Shown here in pieces: positions 22,276-30,737 of a stretch of 41,794 nt of DNA (positions within the stretch are counted from its first letter, which is position 1; every line of letters begins with the position of its first letter). The position numbers were made by a program, and so were the translations under genes. Source of the DNA: DASTQL01 sp035462375 (GTDB lineage Bacteria; Actinomycetota; Actinomycetes; Jiangellales; Jiangellaceae); NCBI GenBank assembly GCA_035462375.1, contig DATHUJ010000081.1, forward strand, positions 1 to 41,794. The letters run 5' to 3'. The notes beneath the pieces were generated by a model, which was given only the letters and a program-made list of their open reading frames with translations, had not been told where the DNA came from and ran no database searches.

Positions 22276-22952
22276 CCCGCGTGCTCGTCGTCGAGGACGA
22301 GGATTCGTTCAGCGACGCCCTGTCGTACATGCTCCGCAAGGAGGGATTCGACGTCGCCCTCGCCCCCACCGGGCCGGACGCGCTCGAGGAGTTCGACCGC
22401 AACGGCGCCGACCTGGTCCTGCTCGACCTCATGCTCCCGGGGATCCCGGGGACCGAGGTGTGCCGGGCGCTGCGCCAGCGCTCCAACGTCCCGGTGATCA
22501 TGCTGACCGCCAAGGACTCCGAGGTCGACAAGGTCGTGGGGCTCGAGCTGGGGGCTGACGACTACGTGACCAAGCCGTTCTCCTCGCGCGAGCTGGTGGC
22601 CCGGATCCGCGCGGTGTTGCGCCGCGGCATCGAGGCGGCCGACCTGCTGCCCTCGGTGCTCGAGGCCGGGCCCGTACGGATGGACGTCGACCGCCACGTC
22701 GTCACGGTGGACGGCGAGGGGGTGAAGCTGCCCCTCAAGGAGTTCGAGCTGCTGGAGATGTTGCTGCGCAACGCAGGACGAGTGCTCACCCGCGGGCAGC
22801 TCATCGACCGGATCTGGGGCGCGGACTACGTGGGGGACACGAAGACGCTGGACGTCCACGTCAAGCGGTTGCGGGCCAAGATCGAGCCGGACCCTGGCCA
22901 CCCGCGGTACCTGCTCACCGTGCGGGGGCTGGGCTACAAGCTCGAGGCCTGA
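22272..22952 (+). CDS. regX3: RegX3/PhoB-type response regulator
   Basis: 226 residues. OmpR-type regulator: acidic pocket VEDEDSFSDAL, phosphoacceptor Asp52 in VLLDLMLPGIPGTE, Thr in VIMLTAKD, Lys in DDYVTKPFSSREL. The winged helix DNA-binding domain has LPLKEFELLEMLLRNAGRVLTRGQLIDRIWG and TLDVHVKRLRAKIEPDP, ending RGLGYKLEA. Together with senX3 and divergent phoU it should control phosphate-starvation genes. No PstS-like gene follows; a lipoprotein gene converges 26 bp after it. Confidence 0.94.
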   Translation: MTRVLVVEDEDSFSDALSYMLRKEGFDVALAPTGPDALEEFDRNGADLVLLDLMLPGIPGTEVCRALRQRSNVPVIMLTAKDSEVDKVVGLELGADDYVTKPFSSRELVARIRAVLRRGIEAADLLPSVLEAGPVRMDVDRHVVTVDGEGVKLPLKEFELLEMLLRNAGRVLTRGQLIDRIWGADYVGDTKTLDVHVKRLRAKIEPDPGHPRYLLTVRGLGYKLEA

Positions 22953-22978
22953 CGCCTGGTCGGGACGGCCTGCTGGGA

Positions 22979-23536
22979 TCAGCCGGTGGGGGTCGGGGAG
23001 GGCGTGGCGCCGAACGCGCTGAGGCCCTCGCCCTCCGTGGGGGCCGCGTCGGCGTACCAGCCCTCGGCGCGCTGCACGAGCGCCCGCAGGGTCGTCTCGG
23101 GCGCCGACTCGAAGACCAGGCTGACCAGGACGAAGCGGCCGGGCACCACACCATCCGCCTCGATCTGGAGCCGGTCGTCCTCGATCCCGAGCCGGGCGTA
23201 ACCCCGGGCCGGGATCTCCAGGCCGCCGTCGGCGGGCTCCGTGCTCGACTCGCCCACCCGCACCTCGAGCAGCCTGTCGGGCTCGCTCGTGGGGTTGGCG
23301 AAGGTCGCGAGGACCGTGGCGGGCACGGGCGTCTGCGCGTCGGCCGCCTCTCCGTCGGCCACGAGGAGGAGGTTGCGGATCGCGATGGCCCCTGCCTGGC
23401 CGTTGACCCCGTCGCCGGCGGTGTAGAAGTCCTGGGTCTGCAACCGGATGCTGTTCTCGCTGGCGCACCCGGTCAGTCCCAGCACCAGGAGCAGCAGGGC
23501 GGTGAGGGCGGCGGGGCGCGTCGCTGCGGGCTTCAC
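22979..23536 (-). CDS. Secreted lipoprotein of unknown function
   Basis: 185 residues with a lipoprotein signal peptide: Lys/Arg head, hydrophobic core ALTALLLLVLGLTGC, lipobox LTGC with Cys24, so it is probably diacylated and exported. The mature part (ENSIRLQTQDFYTAGDGVNGQAGAIAIRNLLLV...) resembles actinobacterial copper-chaperone-like or 'DUF461' type lipoproteins in strand pattern (adds IRNLLLV, VLVSLVFE), but lacks a His/Met metal motif, so I do not assign one. The tail is Thr/Pro-rich (ATPSPTPTG). GTG 23536 chosen with GAGGAG upstream; adjacent GTG 23539 is possible. Confidence 0.82.
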   Translation of the reverse strand: MKPAATRPAALTALLLLVLGLTGCASENSIRLQTQDFYTAGDGVNGQAGAIAIRNLLLVADGEAADAQTPVPATVLATFANPTSEPDRLLEVRVGESSTEPADGGLEIPARGYARLGIEDDRLQIEADGVVPGRFVLVSLVFESAPETTLRALVQRAEGWYADAAPTEGEGLSAFGATPSPTPTG

Positions 23537-23714
23537 CACGGGGCTCCTCGGGCTCTCGCTCGACCGCGCGGGTACCGGGTCGACCCGCGCGGGTCGCAGC
23601 CTACCGATCAGCTCCCGCCTCCGTACCGCCGATCGGGCGCGCGTCGCCCCCCGTGCCGCCGAACGAGCGCGCCGCCAACGGTCCGCCTTCCCCCGTACGG
23701 TAGGAGCCAGCACG

Positions 23715-24872
23715 TCAGCCGTGGATGGCTTGGACCACCTGGTCCATAGCGTCGAGGGAGTGCCCGCTCACCAGGACGTCGACGTGGGGCAGGGCCGCCG
23801 CCATGCCACCGACCAGCGGCTCGTAGCGCGCGTTCGCGGTGCGGGGGTTGACCCACACGATGCGTCTGGCGAGGCGGGACAGCCGGGCCATCTGCTCGGC
23901 GAGCTCTGCCGGGTCGCCGCGCTCCCAGCCGTCCGACACGAGGACGACGACGGCTCCTCGGGCCATCCCCCGCCGCCCGTACTCATCGTTGAACACGCGC
24001 AAGGCGGCCCCGATCCGCGTCCCGCCGGACCAGTCCGGTGCCGCGGCGGCGGCCCGCGACAGGGCCAGGTCGGGGTCCACCACGGCCAGCGCGCGGGTCA
24101 GCCGCGTCAGCCTGGTCGAGAACACGAACGCCTCCGCACGAGTCGCCCGGACGGCCCCGTGGAGCAGGTGGAGGTACGCCCGCGCGTACGCCTCCATCGA
24201 GCCGGAGACGTCGGCGATGAGCACGAGGCGGCGGGGACGCCGGCGGCGCCTGCGGTGCACCCGCACGACCGGGTCCCCGCCACTGCGACGGGCCCGGCGC
24301 AGCGTCGCCCTGCGGTCGAGCTCGTCACCGAGCGGGTGGCGAGCCCGCCGCCGGGACGGCCGCAGCGGTGGGGCGCTCGGCAGGGCGACGATGAGGGAGC
24401 GCAGCTGTTCCAGCTCACTGGTGGTGAGGGAGGCGAAGTCGGTCCCGCGCAGGCGCTCCACGTCGCTGACGGTCATCACGACGGTTTCCCGCGTCGCGGT
24501 CGGGGGGTGATGGCCGCCCCTGCCCGTGGCAGCGGCGGGCTGGCCGCCGGCCCGTTCGCCCATCGCCCTCAGGGCATGTGGCGGGTCGGGCGCCGGTCGT
24601 GGTGGGGGCACGGACGTACGGGCGTCTCCGCGCATGTCGGCCACGTCGGTCCAGCCACGGAACACCTGGCCGAACACCGCGTCGAACACGGCGAGCTGGT
24701 CGACGTCCGATACCAGCGTGACCCGCGCCAGCCAGTACAGCTCGTCCACCGTCGCCGGGGCGGCCAGCGTCACCGCCTCGGCGAAACGAGCGCTGCGCTC
24801 CGGCGTCGCCGGCAGCCCGGCCGCGTGCAGCAGCTGCCCGAGCCCGGCTGCCACGACGGCGAGATCGGGCAC
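23715..24872 (-). CDS. coxE: CoxE-like VWA-domain protein of the CO dehydrogenase cluster
   Basis: 385 residues. The N-terminal half is helical with an Arg-rich middle (RPSRRRARHPLGDELDRR); the C-terminal half is a von Willebrand A domain with a complete MIDAS, DVSGSM (Asp221-Ser225), then SGGTRIGAALRVF (Thr), and VVVLVSDGWERGDP (Asp). CoxE with its MoxR-type partner CoxD assembles the bimetallic Cu-Mo site of CO dehydrogenase. It is the last gene of the operon, 9 bp after coxD stop. Confidence 0.92.
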   Translation of the reverse strand: MPDLAVVAAGLGQLLHAAGLPATPERSARFAEAVTLAAPATVDELYWLARVTLVSDVDQLAVFDAVFGQVFRGWTDVADMRGDARTSVPPPRPAPDPPHALRAMGERAGGQPAAATGRGGHHPPTATRETVVMTVSDVERLRGTDFASLTTSELEQLRSLIVALPSAPPLRPSRRRARHPLGDELDRRATLRRARRSGGDPVVRVHRRRRRRPRRLVLIADVSGSMEAYARAYLHLLHGAVRATRAEAFVFSTRLTRLTRALAVVDPDLALSRAAAAAPDWSGGTRIGAALRVFNDEYGRRGMARGAVVVLVSDGWERGDPAELAEQMARLSRLARRIVWVNPRTANARYEPLVGGMAAALPHVDVLVSGHSLDAMDQVVQAIHG

Positions 24873-24881
24873 GATGCCGCC

Positions 24882-25769
24882 TCACTCCCCCACGACCCAG
24901 TCGAGCCCACGCTCGCGGGCCAAGGCGACGTCCTCGCGATACTTCAGGACGGACCCCAGCGTCTGGTCGGCCGCCTCCTCGTCGAACCGGTCCAGGCCGA
25001 GCACCAGCAACGCGGATGCCCAGTCGATGGCTTCCGCCGTGCCCGGCGGCTTCTGCAGGTCGAGGGTGCGGATCCGGGTGACCGCGTCCGCCACCCGCTC
25101 CGCCAGCCGTACCGAGGCGGCCGGTACGCGGCGGCGGATGATCTCGACCGTCCGCCCCAGCGACGGGTAGTCGATCCAGTGGTAGAGGCAGCGCCGCTTG
25201 AGGGCGTCGTGCAGGTCGCGGGTTCGGTTGGAGGTCAGCACGACGACGCTCGGGTGCGCAGCCCGTACGGTCCCGATCTCCGGGATGGTGACGGTCGATT
25301 CGGCGAGCAGCTCGAAGAGGAAGGCCTCGAACTCGTCGTCGGCGCGGTCCACCTCGTCCACCAGCAGCACCGCCGGCCGTGGTCCCGGGTGCTCGACCGC
25401 CAGCAGGAGGGGGCGGCTGACCAGGTAGGACCGGTCGAACAGGTCGACGTCCTGCAGCCGCTCGTCGCGGGACTCGGCCAGCCGGATGGCGAGGAGCTGG
25501 CGTGGGTAGTCCCACTCATAGAGGGCCTCGGCGGCGTCGATCCCCTCGTAGCACTGCAGCCGCATCAGAGGCGTCTCGAGCGCTGTGGCCAGCGCCTTGG
25601 CCGCCTCCGTCTTGCCGACACCGGCCTCACCCTCGAGCAGCAGCGGTTGCGGCAGCCGGACGGCGCAGAACAGGGCGTTCGCCAGACCCGGATCGGCCAG
25701 GTAGTGGGCGGCATCCAGGCGACGCCGCAACGTCTCGACGTCCGGGACGAGGTCACGTACGTCGATCAC
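24882..25769 (-). CDS. coxD: MoxR-type AAA+ ATPase, CoxD-like
   Basis: 295 residues. Walker A GEAGVGKT (residues 47-54), Walker B AVLLVDEVDRADDEF, sensor 1 VVVLTSNRTRDL, and Arg finger region LKRRCLYHWIDYP. This is the MoxR AAA group; in CO dehydrogenase clusters CoxD unfolds or reshapes the apoenzyme to permit sulfur and copper insertion at the Mo centre. GTG 25769 overlaps the xdhC-like stop (GTGA), showing coupled translation. Directly followed by coxE, its VWA partner. Confidence 0.92.
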   Translation of the reverse strand: MIDVRDLVPDVETLRRRLDAAHYLADPGLANALFCAVRLPQPLLLEGEAGVGKTEAAKALATALETPLMRLQCYEGIDAAEALYEWDYPRQLLAIRLAESRDERLQDVDLFDRSYLVSRPLLLAVEHPGPRPAVLLVDEVDRADDEFEAFLFELLAESTVTIPEIGTVRAAHPSVVVLTSNRTRDLHDALKRRCLYHWIDYPSLGRTVEIIRRRVPAASVRLAERVADAVTRIRTLDLQKPPGTAEAIDWASALLVLGLDRFDEEAADQTLGSVLKYREDVALARERGLDWVVGE

Positions 25770-26707
25770 GGGCTCCCGACGGCTGTGTACCCGGCCGGCT
25801 CGGAGGCGAACGCCCTCAGGCAACCGCTTCCGCAGAACCAGTACCGTACGCCCTCGTGGTCGAGGTGCAGCGATCCCTCGTCGGTGACGACCGTCATGCC
25901 GCACACCGGGTCGGCGGCCGTCCCTGCCTCTGACGTGATCCACGGATCGGCGGCGTCCGCGGCGTCCGCGGCCCGCTCGCCGACCGGCCGCGCCGACGGT
26001 CGTGGCCGCTCCATGACCAGCTCCGCGAGGATGGACAGCGCGATCTCCGCCGGGGTCCGCGCTCCGATGTCGAGCCCGGCCGGGCTGTGCACGCGGGCGC
26101 GTTCCTCCTCCGCGACGTCCAGCGAGGTCAGCACCGCCTCGGCACGCTTCCGGCTGGCCACCAGCGCGACATATGGGACGCCGCTGTGCAGGGCGGCGGT
26201 CAGCGCCTGCTCCTCTCCCCGCCCGTGGGAGGCCGCGACGACGGCGGTCGGCCCAGCCGCCGACGACATTGCCGAGGACTCGTACGGCACCACCTCGTAG
26301 CCCAGCGGCCGGCCGAGCGCGACGAGCGCCCGGGCGATGGGGCTGTCTCCGACCACCGCGAGTACGGGTGCGGGCAGGACCGGCTCGAGGAAGATCTCGA
26401 GCGACCCGCCCGAGAGGCACGCGTTGTGCACGGTGAGCTTGCCCAGCTGGTCCGGCTCCGGCTCGGGCGTGATGCGCACCAACAGCGACTCCCCTGAGTC
26501 GAGCAGGGCCAGGCTCTGAGCCCGGACCGTCGACTCGGCGCAAGAACCCCCGACGAACCCTTCGATGGTCCCGTCGGGCAGCACGACCGCCTCGTCGCCG
26601 GGCTTGGCAGACGTCGGTCGCTCGGCGAACACCACGCGGGCATGGACGTACGGGGAGTGAGCCCGGCGCAGGGCAGCCGCCCGCTCCTCGACGTCCGGGT
26701 TGCTCAT
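25766..26707 (-). CDS. XdhC/CoxI-family protein fused to a YHS domain
   Basis: 313 residues. The N-terminal XdhC/CoxI region reads SPYVHARVVFAERPTSAKPGDEAVVLPDGTIEGFVGGSCAE (Cys in GGSCAE), then a Rossmann half with VLAVVGDSPIARALVALGRPLGY, and a LDIGARTPAEIALSILAELV motif typical of XdhC proteins, which deliver sulfurated molybdenum cofactor. After residue 265 there is an added metal-binding YHS domain (DPVCGM, then CGSGCL). The fusion combines Mo-cofactor maturation with a cysteine-rich metal site, perhaps copper. ATG overlaps the coxL stop by 4 bp, so it belongs to the cox operon. Confidence 0.88.
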   Translation of the reverse strand: MSNPDVEERAAALRRAHSPYVHARVVFAERPTSAKPGDEAVVLPDGTIEGFVGGSCAESTVRAQSLALLDSGESLLVRITPEPEPDQLGKLTVHNACLSGGSLEIFLEPVLPAPVLAVVGDSPIARALVALGRPLGYEVVPYESSAMSSAAGPTAVVAASHGRGEEQALTAALHSGVPYVALVASRKRAEAVLTSLDVAEEERARVHSPAGLDIGARTPAEIALSILAELVMERPRPSARPVGERAADAADAADPWITSEAGTAADPVCGMTVVTDEGSLHLDHEGVRYWFCGSGCLRAFASEPAGYTAVGSP

Positions 26708-29091
26708 GTGAACGCCAGGTCCGTACGGGCGGGGCGTCCTTGCATGGCCAGCCACACCTGGGCGGGCGTGAGCGGCATGTCGGCGTGCCGCACGCCATAG
26801 GGCTCCAGGGCGTCGACGACCGCGTTCACGATGGCGGCCGGTGAGCCCACGGTGGCCGACTCACCGACTCCCTTGCACCCCAGCGGGTGGTGCGGCGAGG
26901 GTGTCACGGTCTCCCCTGTCTCCCAGGACGGGCACTCCAGTGCGGTCGGCAGCAGGTAGTCCATGAATGACGCGCCCAGGTGGTTGCCCACCTCGTCGAA
27001 GGCCATGGCCTGCATGAGCGCCATCCCGACGCCGTCGGCCAGGCCGCCGTGGATCTGCCCCTCCACGATCATCGGGTTGATCCGGGGGCCGCAGTCGTCG
27101 ACCGCCACGAACCGCCGCACCTTTACCTCGCCGGTGCCGGGGTCGACGTCGACGACGCAGACGTACGCCCCGAAGGGATAAGTGAGGTTGGGCGGGTTGT
27201 AGACAGCGGAGGCGTCCAGGTGCCCCTCGACCCCCTCGGGGAGCTCGAGGCTGCCGTGCGACAGGAGGGCGACCTCCTGGATCGTCTTCCCCTGGTCCGG
27301 GTCACCCCGGACGAACCATCGCCCGTGCTCCCACTCGAGGTCGTCGACCGAGCACTCGAGCGCGGCGGCGGCGATCACCCGGGCCTTGTCCCGGATCCGC
27401 CGGGACACGACGGCCGCCGCGGCGCCGGACACCGGCGTGGACCGCGAGCCGTAGGTGCCCAGCCCGAACGGCGTGTTGTCGGTGTCGCCGTGGATGACCT
27501 CGACATCCTCGGGCGGCAGGCCCAGCTCCTGCGCCACGATCTGGGCGAACGTCGTCTCGTGGCCCTGGCCCTGGGTCTGGACCGACAGCCGGAGCTGGGC
27601 CTTGCCAGTCGGATGGACGCGCAGCTCGCAGCCGTCGGCCATGCCCAGGCCGAGGATGTCCATGTGCTTGCGGGGGCCGGCTCCGACGCCTTCGGTGAAG
27701 AAGCTGACCCCGATGCCCATCAGCTCGCCGCGCGCACGCTTCTCCGCCTGCTCCGCCCGCAGGGCGTCGTACCCGGCCATGTCCAGGGCCATCTGCAGAG
27801 CGCGAGGATAGTCGCCGGAGTCGTACTCCCAGCCGGTCTTGGAGGTGTAGGGGAACTGCTCGGGACGGAGGAGGTTCTTCATGCGCAGCTCGGCGGGATC
27901 CATGCCCAGCTCGTCGGCAAGGACGTCCACGATGCGCTCGACGAGGTACACGGCCTCGGTGACCCGGAACGAGCAGGCATAGGCGACCCCGCCCGGAGCC
28001 TTGTTGGTGTAGACGCCGGTGACCTGGCAGTGCGCCGCCCGCAGGTCGTACGAGCCGGTGAAGATGTGGAAGAAGCCGGCCGGGAACTTGGTCGGCTGGG
28101 CGGTGCCGTTGAACGCGCCGTGGTCGGCGAGGACCTTGACGCGCAGGCCGAGGATGGTGCCGTCGCGGGTGGCCGCGATCTCGCCGTGCATGTGGTAGTC
28201 GCGGGCGAACGCCGTCGAGGTGAGGTTCTCCTGGCGGTCCTCCACCCACTTGACCGGCTTGCCGGTGACGATCGAGCCGACGACGGCCAGCACGTAGCCG
28301 GGGTAGATACCGACCTTGCCGCCGAAGCCGCCGCCGATGTCCGGTGAGATGATCCTGATCTTGTGCTCCGGAATGCCGGCCACCAGCGCGTAGACGGTCC
28401 GGTGCGCGTGCGGTGCCTGGTTGGTCGACCAGACGGTGAGCTTGCCGGTCACCGGGTCCATCTGCGCGACGGTGCCGCAGGTCTCGATCGATGCCGGGTG
28501 CACCCGTGGATAGAGCATGTCCTGCGAGACGACGACCTCGGCTCCGGCGAACACCTCATCGGTGAGGGCACGGTCACCGGCGTCCCAGTCGAAGATGTGG
28601 TTGTCGGTCTTGCCCTCGATGTCGTCTCGGATGACAGGTGCACCGGGGTCCAGCGCCTTCCGCGCATCCACGACCGGATCGAGCGGCTCGTAGTCGACGT
28701 CGATGAGCTCGAGCGCGTCGCGCGCGGAGTAGCGGTCCTCGGCGACGACGAAGGCGACCTCCTGACCCTGGAACCGCACCTTGTCGGTTGCCAGCACCGC
28801 TTGGACGTCCTGCGACAACGTCGGCATCCACGCGAGGTTGAGCGTCTCCAGGGTCGCGCCGGTGACGACGGCCTTGACCCTGGGGTGCGCCTCCGCCTGG
28901 GACGTGTCGATCGATCGGATCCGGGCGTGGGCCTGCGGGCTTCGCAGGATCGCGCCATGGAGCATCCCCGGCAGGACGACGTCGTCGACGTAAGTCCCCC
29001 GACCGCGGACGAACCGCACGTCCTCCTTGCGCAGCATCCGGCCGAACCCCATCGGATTGCCGGCGGGGCTGCGGTGTTCGGTCGTGGTCAT
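26704..29091 (-). CDS. coxL: Form-I carbon monoxide dehydrogenase large subunit
   Basis: 795 residues. The molybdopterin-binding large subunit oxidises CO to CO2 at a Mo-Cu site in the cytoplasm-facing enzyme. The active-site loop is AYACSFR at residues 370-376, matching the form-I motif AYxCSFR with Cys373 as the copper ligand; form-II homologues have AYRGAGR. Other signatures: GRGTYVDD near the start, PDIGGGFGGKVGIYPGY, VQTQGQGHETTFAQI, and GCKGVGESATVGSPAAI with Glu of the Mo centre. Length agrees with Oligotropha CoxL (about 809). Overlaps coxS (ATGA). The gene can support atmospheric CO scavenging. Confidence 0.95.
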   Translation of the reverse strand: MTTTEHRSPAGNPMGFGRMLRKEDVRFVRGRGTYVDDVVLPGMLHGAILRSPQAHARIRSIDTSQAEAHPRVKAVVTGATLETLNLAWMPTLSQDVQAVLATDKVRFQGQEVAFVVAEDRYSARDALELIDVDYEPLDPVVDARKALDPGAPVIRDDIEGKTDNHIFDWDAGDRALTDEVFAGAEVVVSQDMLYPRVHPASIETCGTVAQMDPVTGKLTVWSTNQAPHAHRTVYALVAGIPEHKIRIISPDIGGGFGGKVGIYPGYVLAVVGSIVTGKPVKWVEDRQENLTSTAFARDYHMHGEIAATRDGTILGLRVKVLADHGAFNGTAQPTKFPAGFFHIFTGSYDLRAAHCQVTGVYTNKAPGGVAYACSFRVTEAVYLVERIVDVLADELGMDPAELRMKNLLRPEQFPYTSKTGWEYDSGDYPRALQMALDMAGYDALRAEQAEKRARGELMGIGVSFFTEGVGAGPRKHMDILGLGMADGCELRVHPTGKAQLRLSVQTQGQGHETTFAQIVAQELGLPPEDVEVIHGDTDNTPFGLGTYGSRSTPVSGAAAAVVSRRIRDKARVIAAAALECSVDDLEWEHGRWFVRGDPDQGKTIQEVALLSHGSLELPEGVEGHLDASAVYNPPNLTYPFGAYVCVVDVDPGTGEVKVRRFVAVDDCGPRINPMIVEGQIHGGLADGVGMALMQAMAFDEVGNHLGASFMDYLLPTALECPSWETGETVTPSPHHPLGCKGVGESATVGSPAAIVNAVVDALEPYGVRHADMPLTPAQVWLAMQGRPARTDLAFT

Positions 29092-29615
29092 GCCTGCACC
29101 TCCTCGACCTGGTCGCCGGCCGCGACCTCGTCGTCGGCTGTACCAGCGCCGCGGGGATGTTCGGCGGCCCAGCGCACCGCCCGCACGATGTCCTCGTAGC
29201 CGGTGCACCGGCAGATGTTGCCGGAGATCGCGTCGCGAATGGTCGCTTCGTCGGGGTCGGGCTCACGGTCGAGCAGCCATCGGGCGGTGAGCATCATCCC
29301 GGGGGTGCAGAAGCCGCACTGCAGCCCGTGCTCCTGCATGAATCCCTCTTGTACGGGGTCCAGCCTGCCGGCCACCTCGAGACCCTCGACGGTGCGGACC
29401 TCGTGGCCGCCGGCCATGACGGTGAGGACCGTGCACGACTTCACCGGCACGCCGTCGATCCAGACGATGCAGGCGCCGCAGTTGGAGGTGTCACATCCCC
29501 AGTGCGTCCCGGTCAGCCGCAGGTGGTCCCGGAGGAAGTGGACGAGCAGCAGCCTGGGCTCGACGTCGGCGCTGACCTCGTCGCCGTTGACGGTCATGGT
29601 GACCTGCATGCTCAT
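29088..29615 (-). CDS. coxS: CO dehydrogenase small [2Fe-2S] subunit
   Basis: 175 residues with both clusters of this family: plant-type ferredoxin ligands GCDTSNCGAC...SC (residues about 41-62) and the helical domain ligands CGFC and CRC (QCGFCTPGM; GNICRCTGY). It carries electrons from the Mo site to FAD. The C-terminal tail (RGAGTADDEVAAGDQVEEVQA) is slightly longer and more acidic than usual. Start ATG 29615 overlaps the coxM stop; a second Met two codons later is possible. Confidence 0.94.
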   Translation of the reverse strand: MSMQVTMTVNGDEVSADVEPRLLLVHFLRDHLRLTGTHWGCDTSNCGACIVWIDGVPVKSCTVLTVMAGGHEVRTVEGLEVAGRLDPVQEGFMQEHGLQCGFCTPGMMLTARWLLDREPDPDEATIRDAISGNICRCTGYEDIVRAVRWAAEHPRGAGTADDEVAAGDQVEEVQA

Positions 29616-30490
29616 CCTCCTTGGCCCCGAGCCCGGGCGACCGCCCTGCGCAGGGAGCGCAGGGTGAGCTCACGGGCGAGGTGTCGCTTGTAGTCGGCCG
29701 GTCCGCGCTGGTCGGTCTGCGGGTTGCAGGCCTGAGCCGCTCGCTCCGCCGCCGCGGTGAGCTCGCCCTCGCCGGCCGGGCCGCCGCGCAGCCGCTCCTC
29801 CGCCTCGGGGGCGCAGAAGTGCGGCGCGCCGACGGCGGTGAGCCCGATGCCGACGTCGGTCACCGTGTCGCCGTCGACCTGCACGAACGCACCCGCGGCG
29901 GCCACCGGCCAGTCACCCGCCCGGCGCTCGACCTTGCGGTAGGCGCTCCCCACCCACCCCGCCCGGATCGGGACGCGCACCTCGGTGAGGATCTCGGCCG
30001 GACGGCACGCAGTCTCGTACGGCCCTTGGTGGAACTCGCGTGCCGGCACGCGGCGCGTACCCTCCGCGGAGCGGAGCACCATCTCGGCGCGGAGGGCCGA
30101 GCACACGGCGGCGAGGTCCTCGGAGGGGTCGGCCTGGCACAGGGAACCTCCGATCGTGCCGCGGTTGCGGACGACCGGGTCGGCGATGACCCGCTCGGCG
30201 TCGGCGAAGATGCGGTAGTGCTCGGCCAGCAGCGGCGACTCGAGCAGGGTGACGTGGCGGGTCAGTGCACCGATGGCGATTGCGTCGCCGTCGACCCGGA
30301 CGTAGTCCAGGTCGCGCAGGTCGTTGATGTCCACCAGCCAGTCCACGTACGCCACCCGCAGCTTGAGCATCGGCAGGAGGCTGTGACCCCCGGCCACGAC
30401 GCGCGCGTCGGGTCCGTGACGGTCGAGCAGCTCCAGGGCGTGCTCCAGACTGGAGGCACGTGCGTAATCGAAGGGTGCGGGGGTCTGCAC
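29612..30490 (-). CDS. coxM: CO dehydrogenase medium FAD subunit
   Basis: 292 residues, the FAD-binding subunit that passes electrons to the quinone pool. FAD motifs AGGHSLLP (residues 33-40) and the Gly-rich VRNRGTIGGSLCQADP are intact. C-terminal CO_deh_flav_C domain is present (RGPADYKRHLARELTLRSL). I prefer GTG 30490 because GGAGG lies 5 nt upstream; GTG 30502 would place it within the gene. First gene of coxM-S-L-xdhC-D-E, all overlapping by 4 bp except the last pair. Gene order M-S-L is the standard form-I order. Confidence 0.93.
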   Translation of the reverse strand: MQTPAPFDYARASSLEHALELLDRHGPDARVVAGGHSLLPMLKLRVAYVDWLVDINDLRDLDYVRVDGDAIAIGALTRHVTLLESPLLAEHYRIFADAERVIADPVVRNRGTIGGSLCQADPSEDLAAVCSALRAEMVLRSAEGTRRVPAREFHQGPYETACRPAEILTEVRVPIRAGWVGSAYRKVERRAGDWPVAAAGAFVQVDGDTVTDVGIGLTAVGAPHFCAPEAEERLRGGPAGEGELTAAAERAAQACNPQTDQRGPADYKRHLARELTLRSLRRAVARARGQGG

Positions 30491-30737
30491 ATCTACCTCC
30501 ACGATCGGACCTCGACCGCCGGTTCACCCCCGCACCGCGATCCTCCTGCCCCCACGCGCTCGTTGTAAAGGTTGCGTTGCGAAGCAGTGACGTGCGGTCA
30601 GCGATCCGCCGAGGCCACCTCGCGGAATGTCCCGGAGAGTCCGACGCATACCAAGCAGATGAGGTCATCAGGTCCCCGATCCGGTGACGACGCCGGGTCA
30701 GGTCCTCATCAGTCCGACCGAGGTGGTCGTTGCGCGG
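30491..30737. other. Cox operon upstream region
   Basis: 247 bp between the divergently placed cox operon head and the co-directional UbiA gene. A reverse-strand stretch CGCAACCTTTACAACG around 30562-30577 holds a TTTACA-like hexamer that could be a -10 or part of a promoter for the cox operon, about 75 bp upstream of coxM. The C-rich piece at 30545-30558 gives a poor ribosome site. Nothing else is recognised. Confidence 0.3.

Noticed and set aside
23448..26300. 950-residue forward open frame opposite the cox accessory genes
   Set aside because: Antisense to coxE, coxD and xdhC, all of which have clear catalytic motifs on the reverse strand. No start signal or family content.
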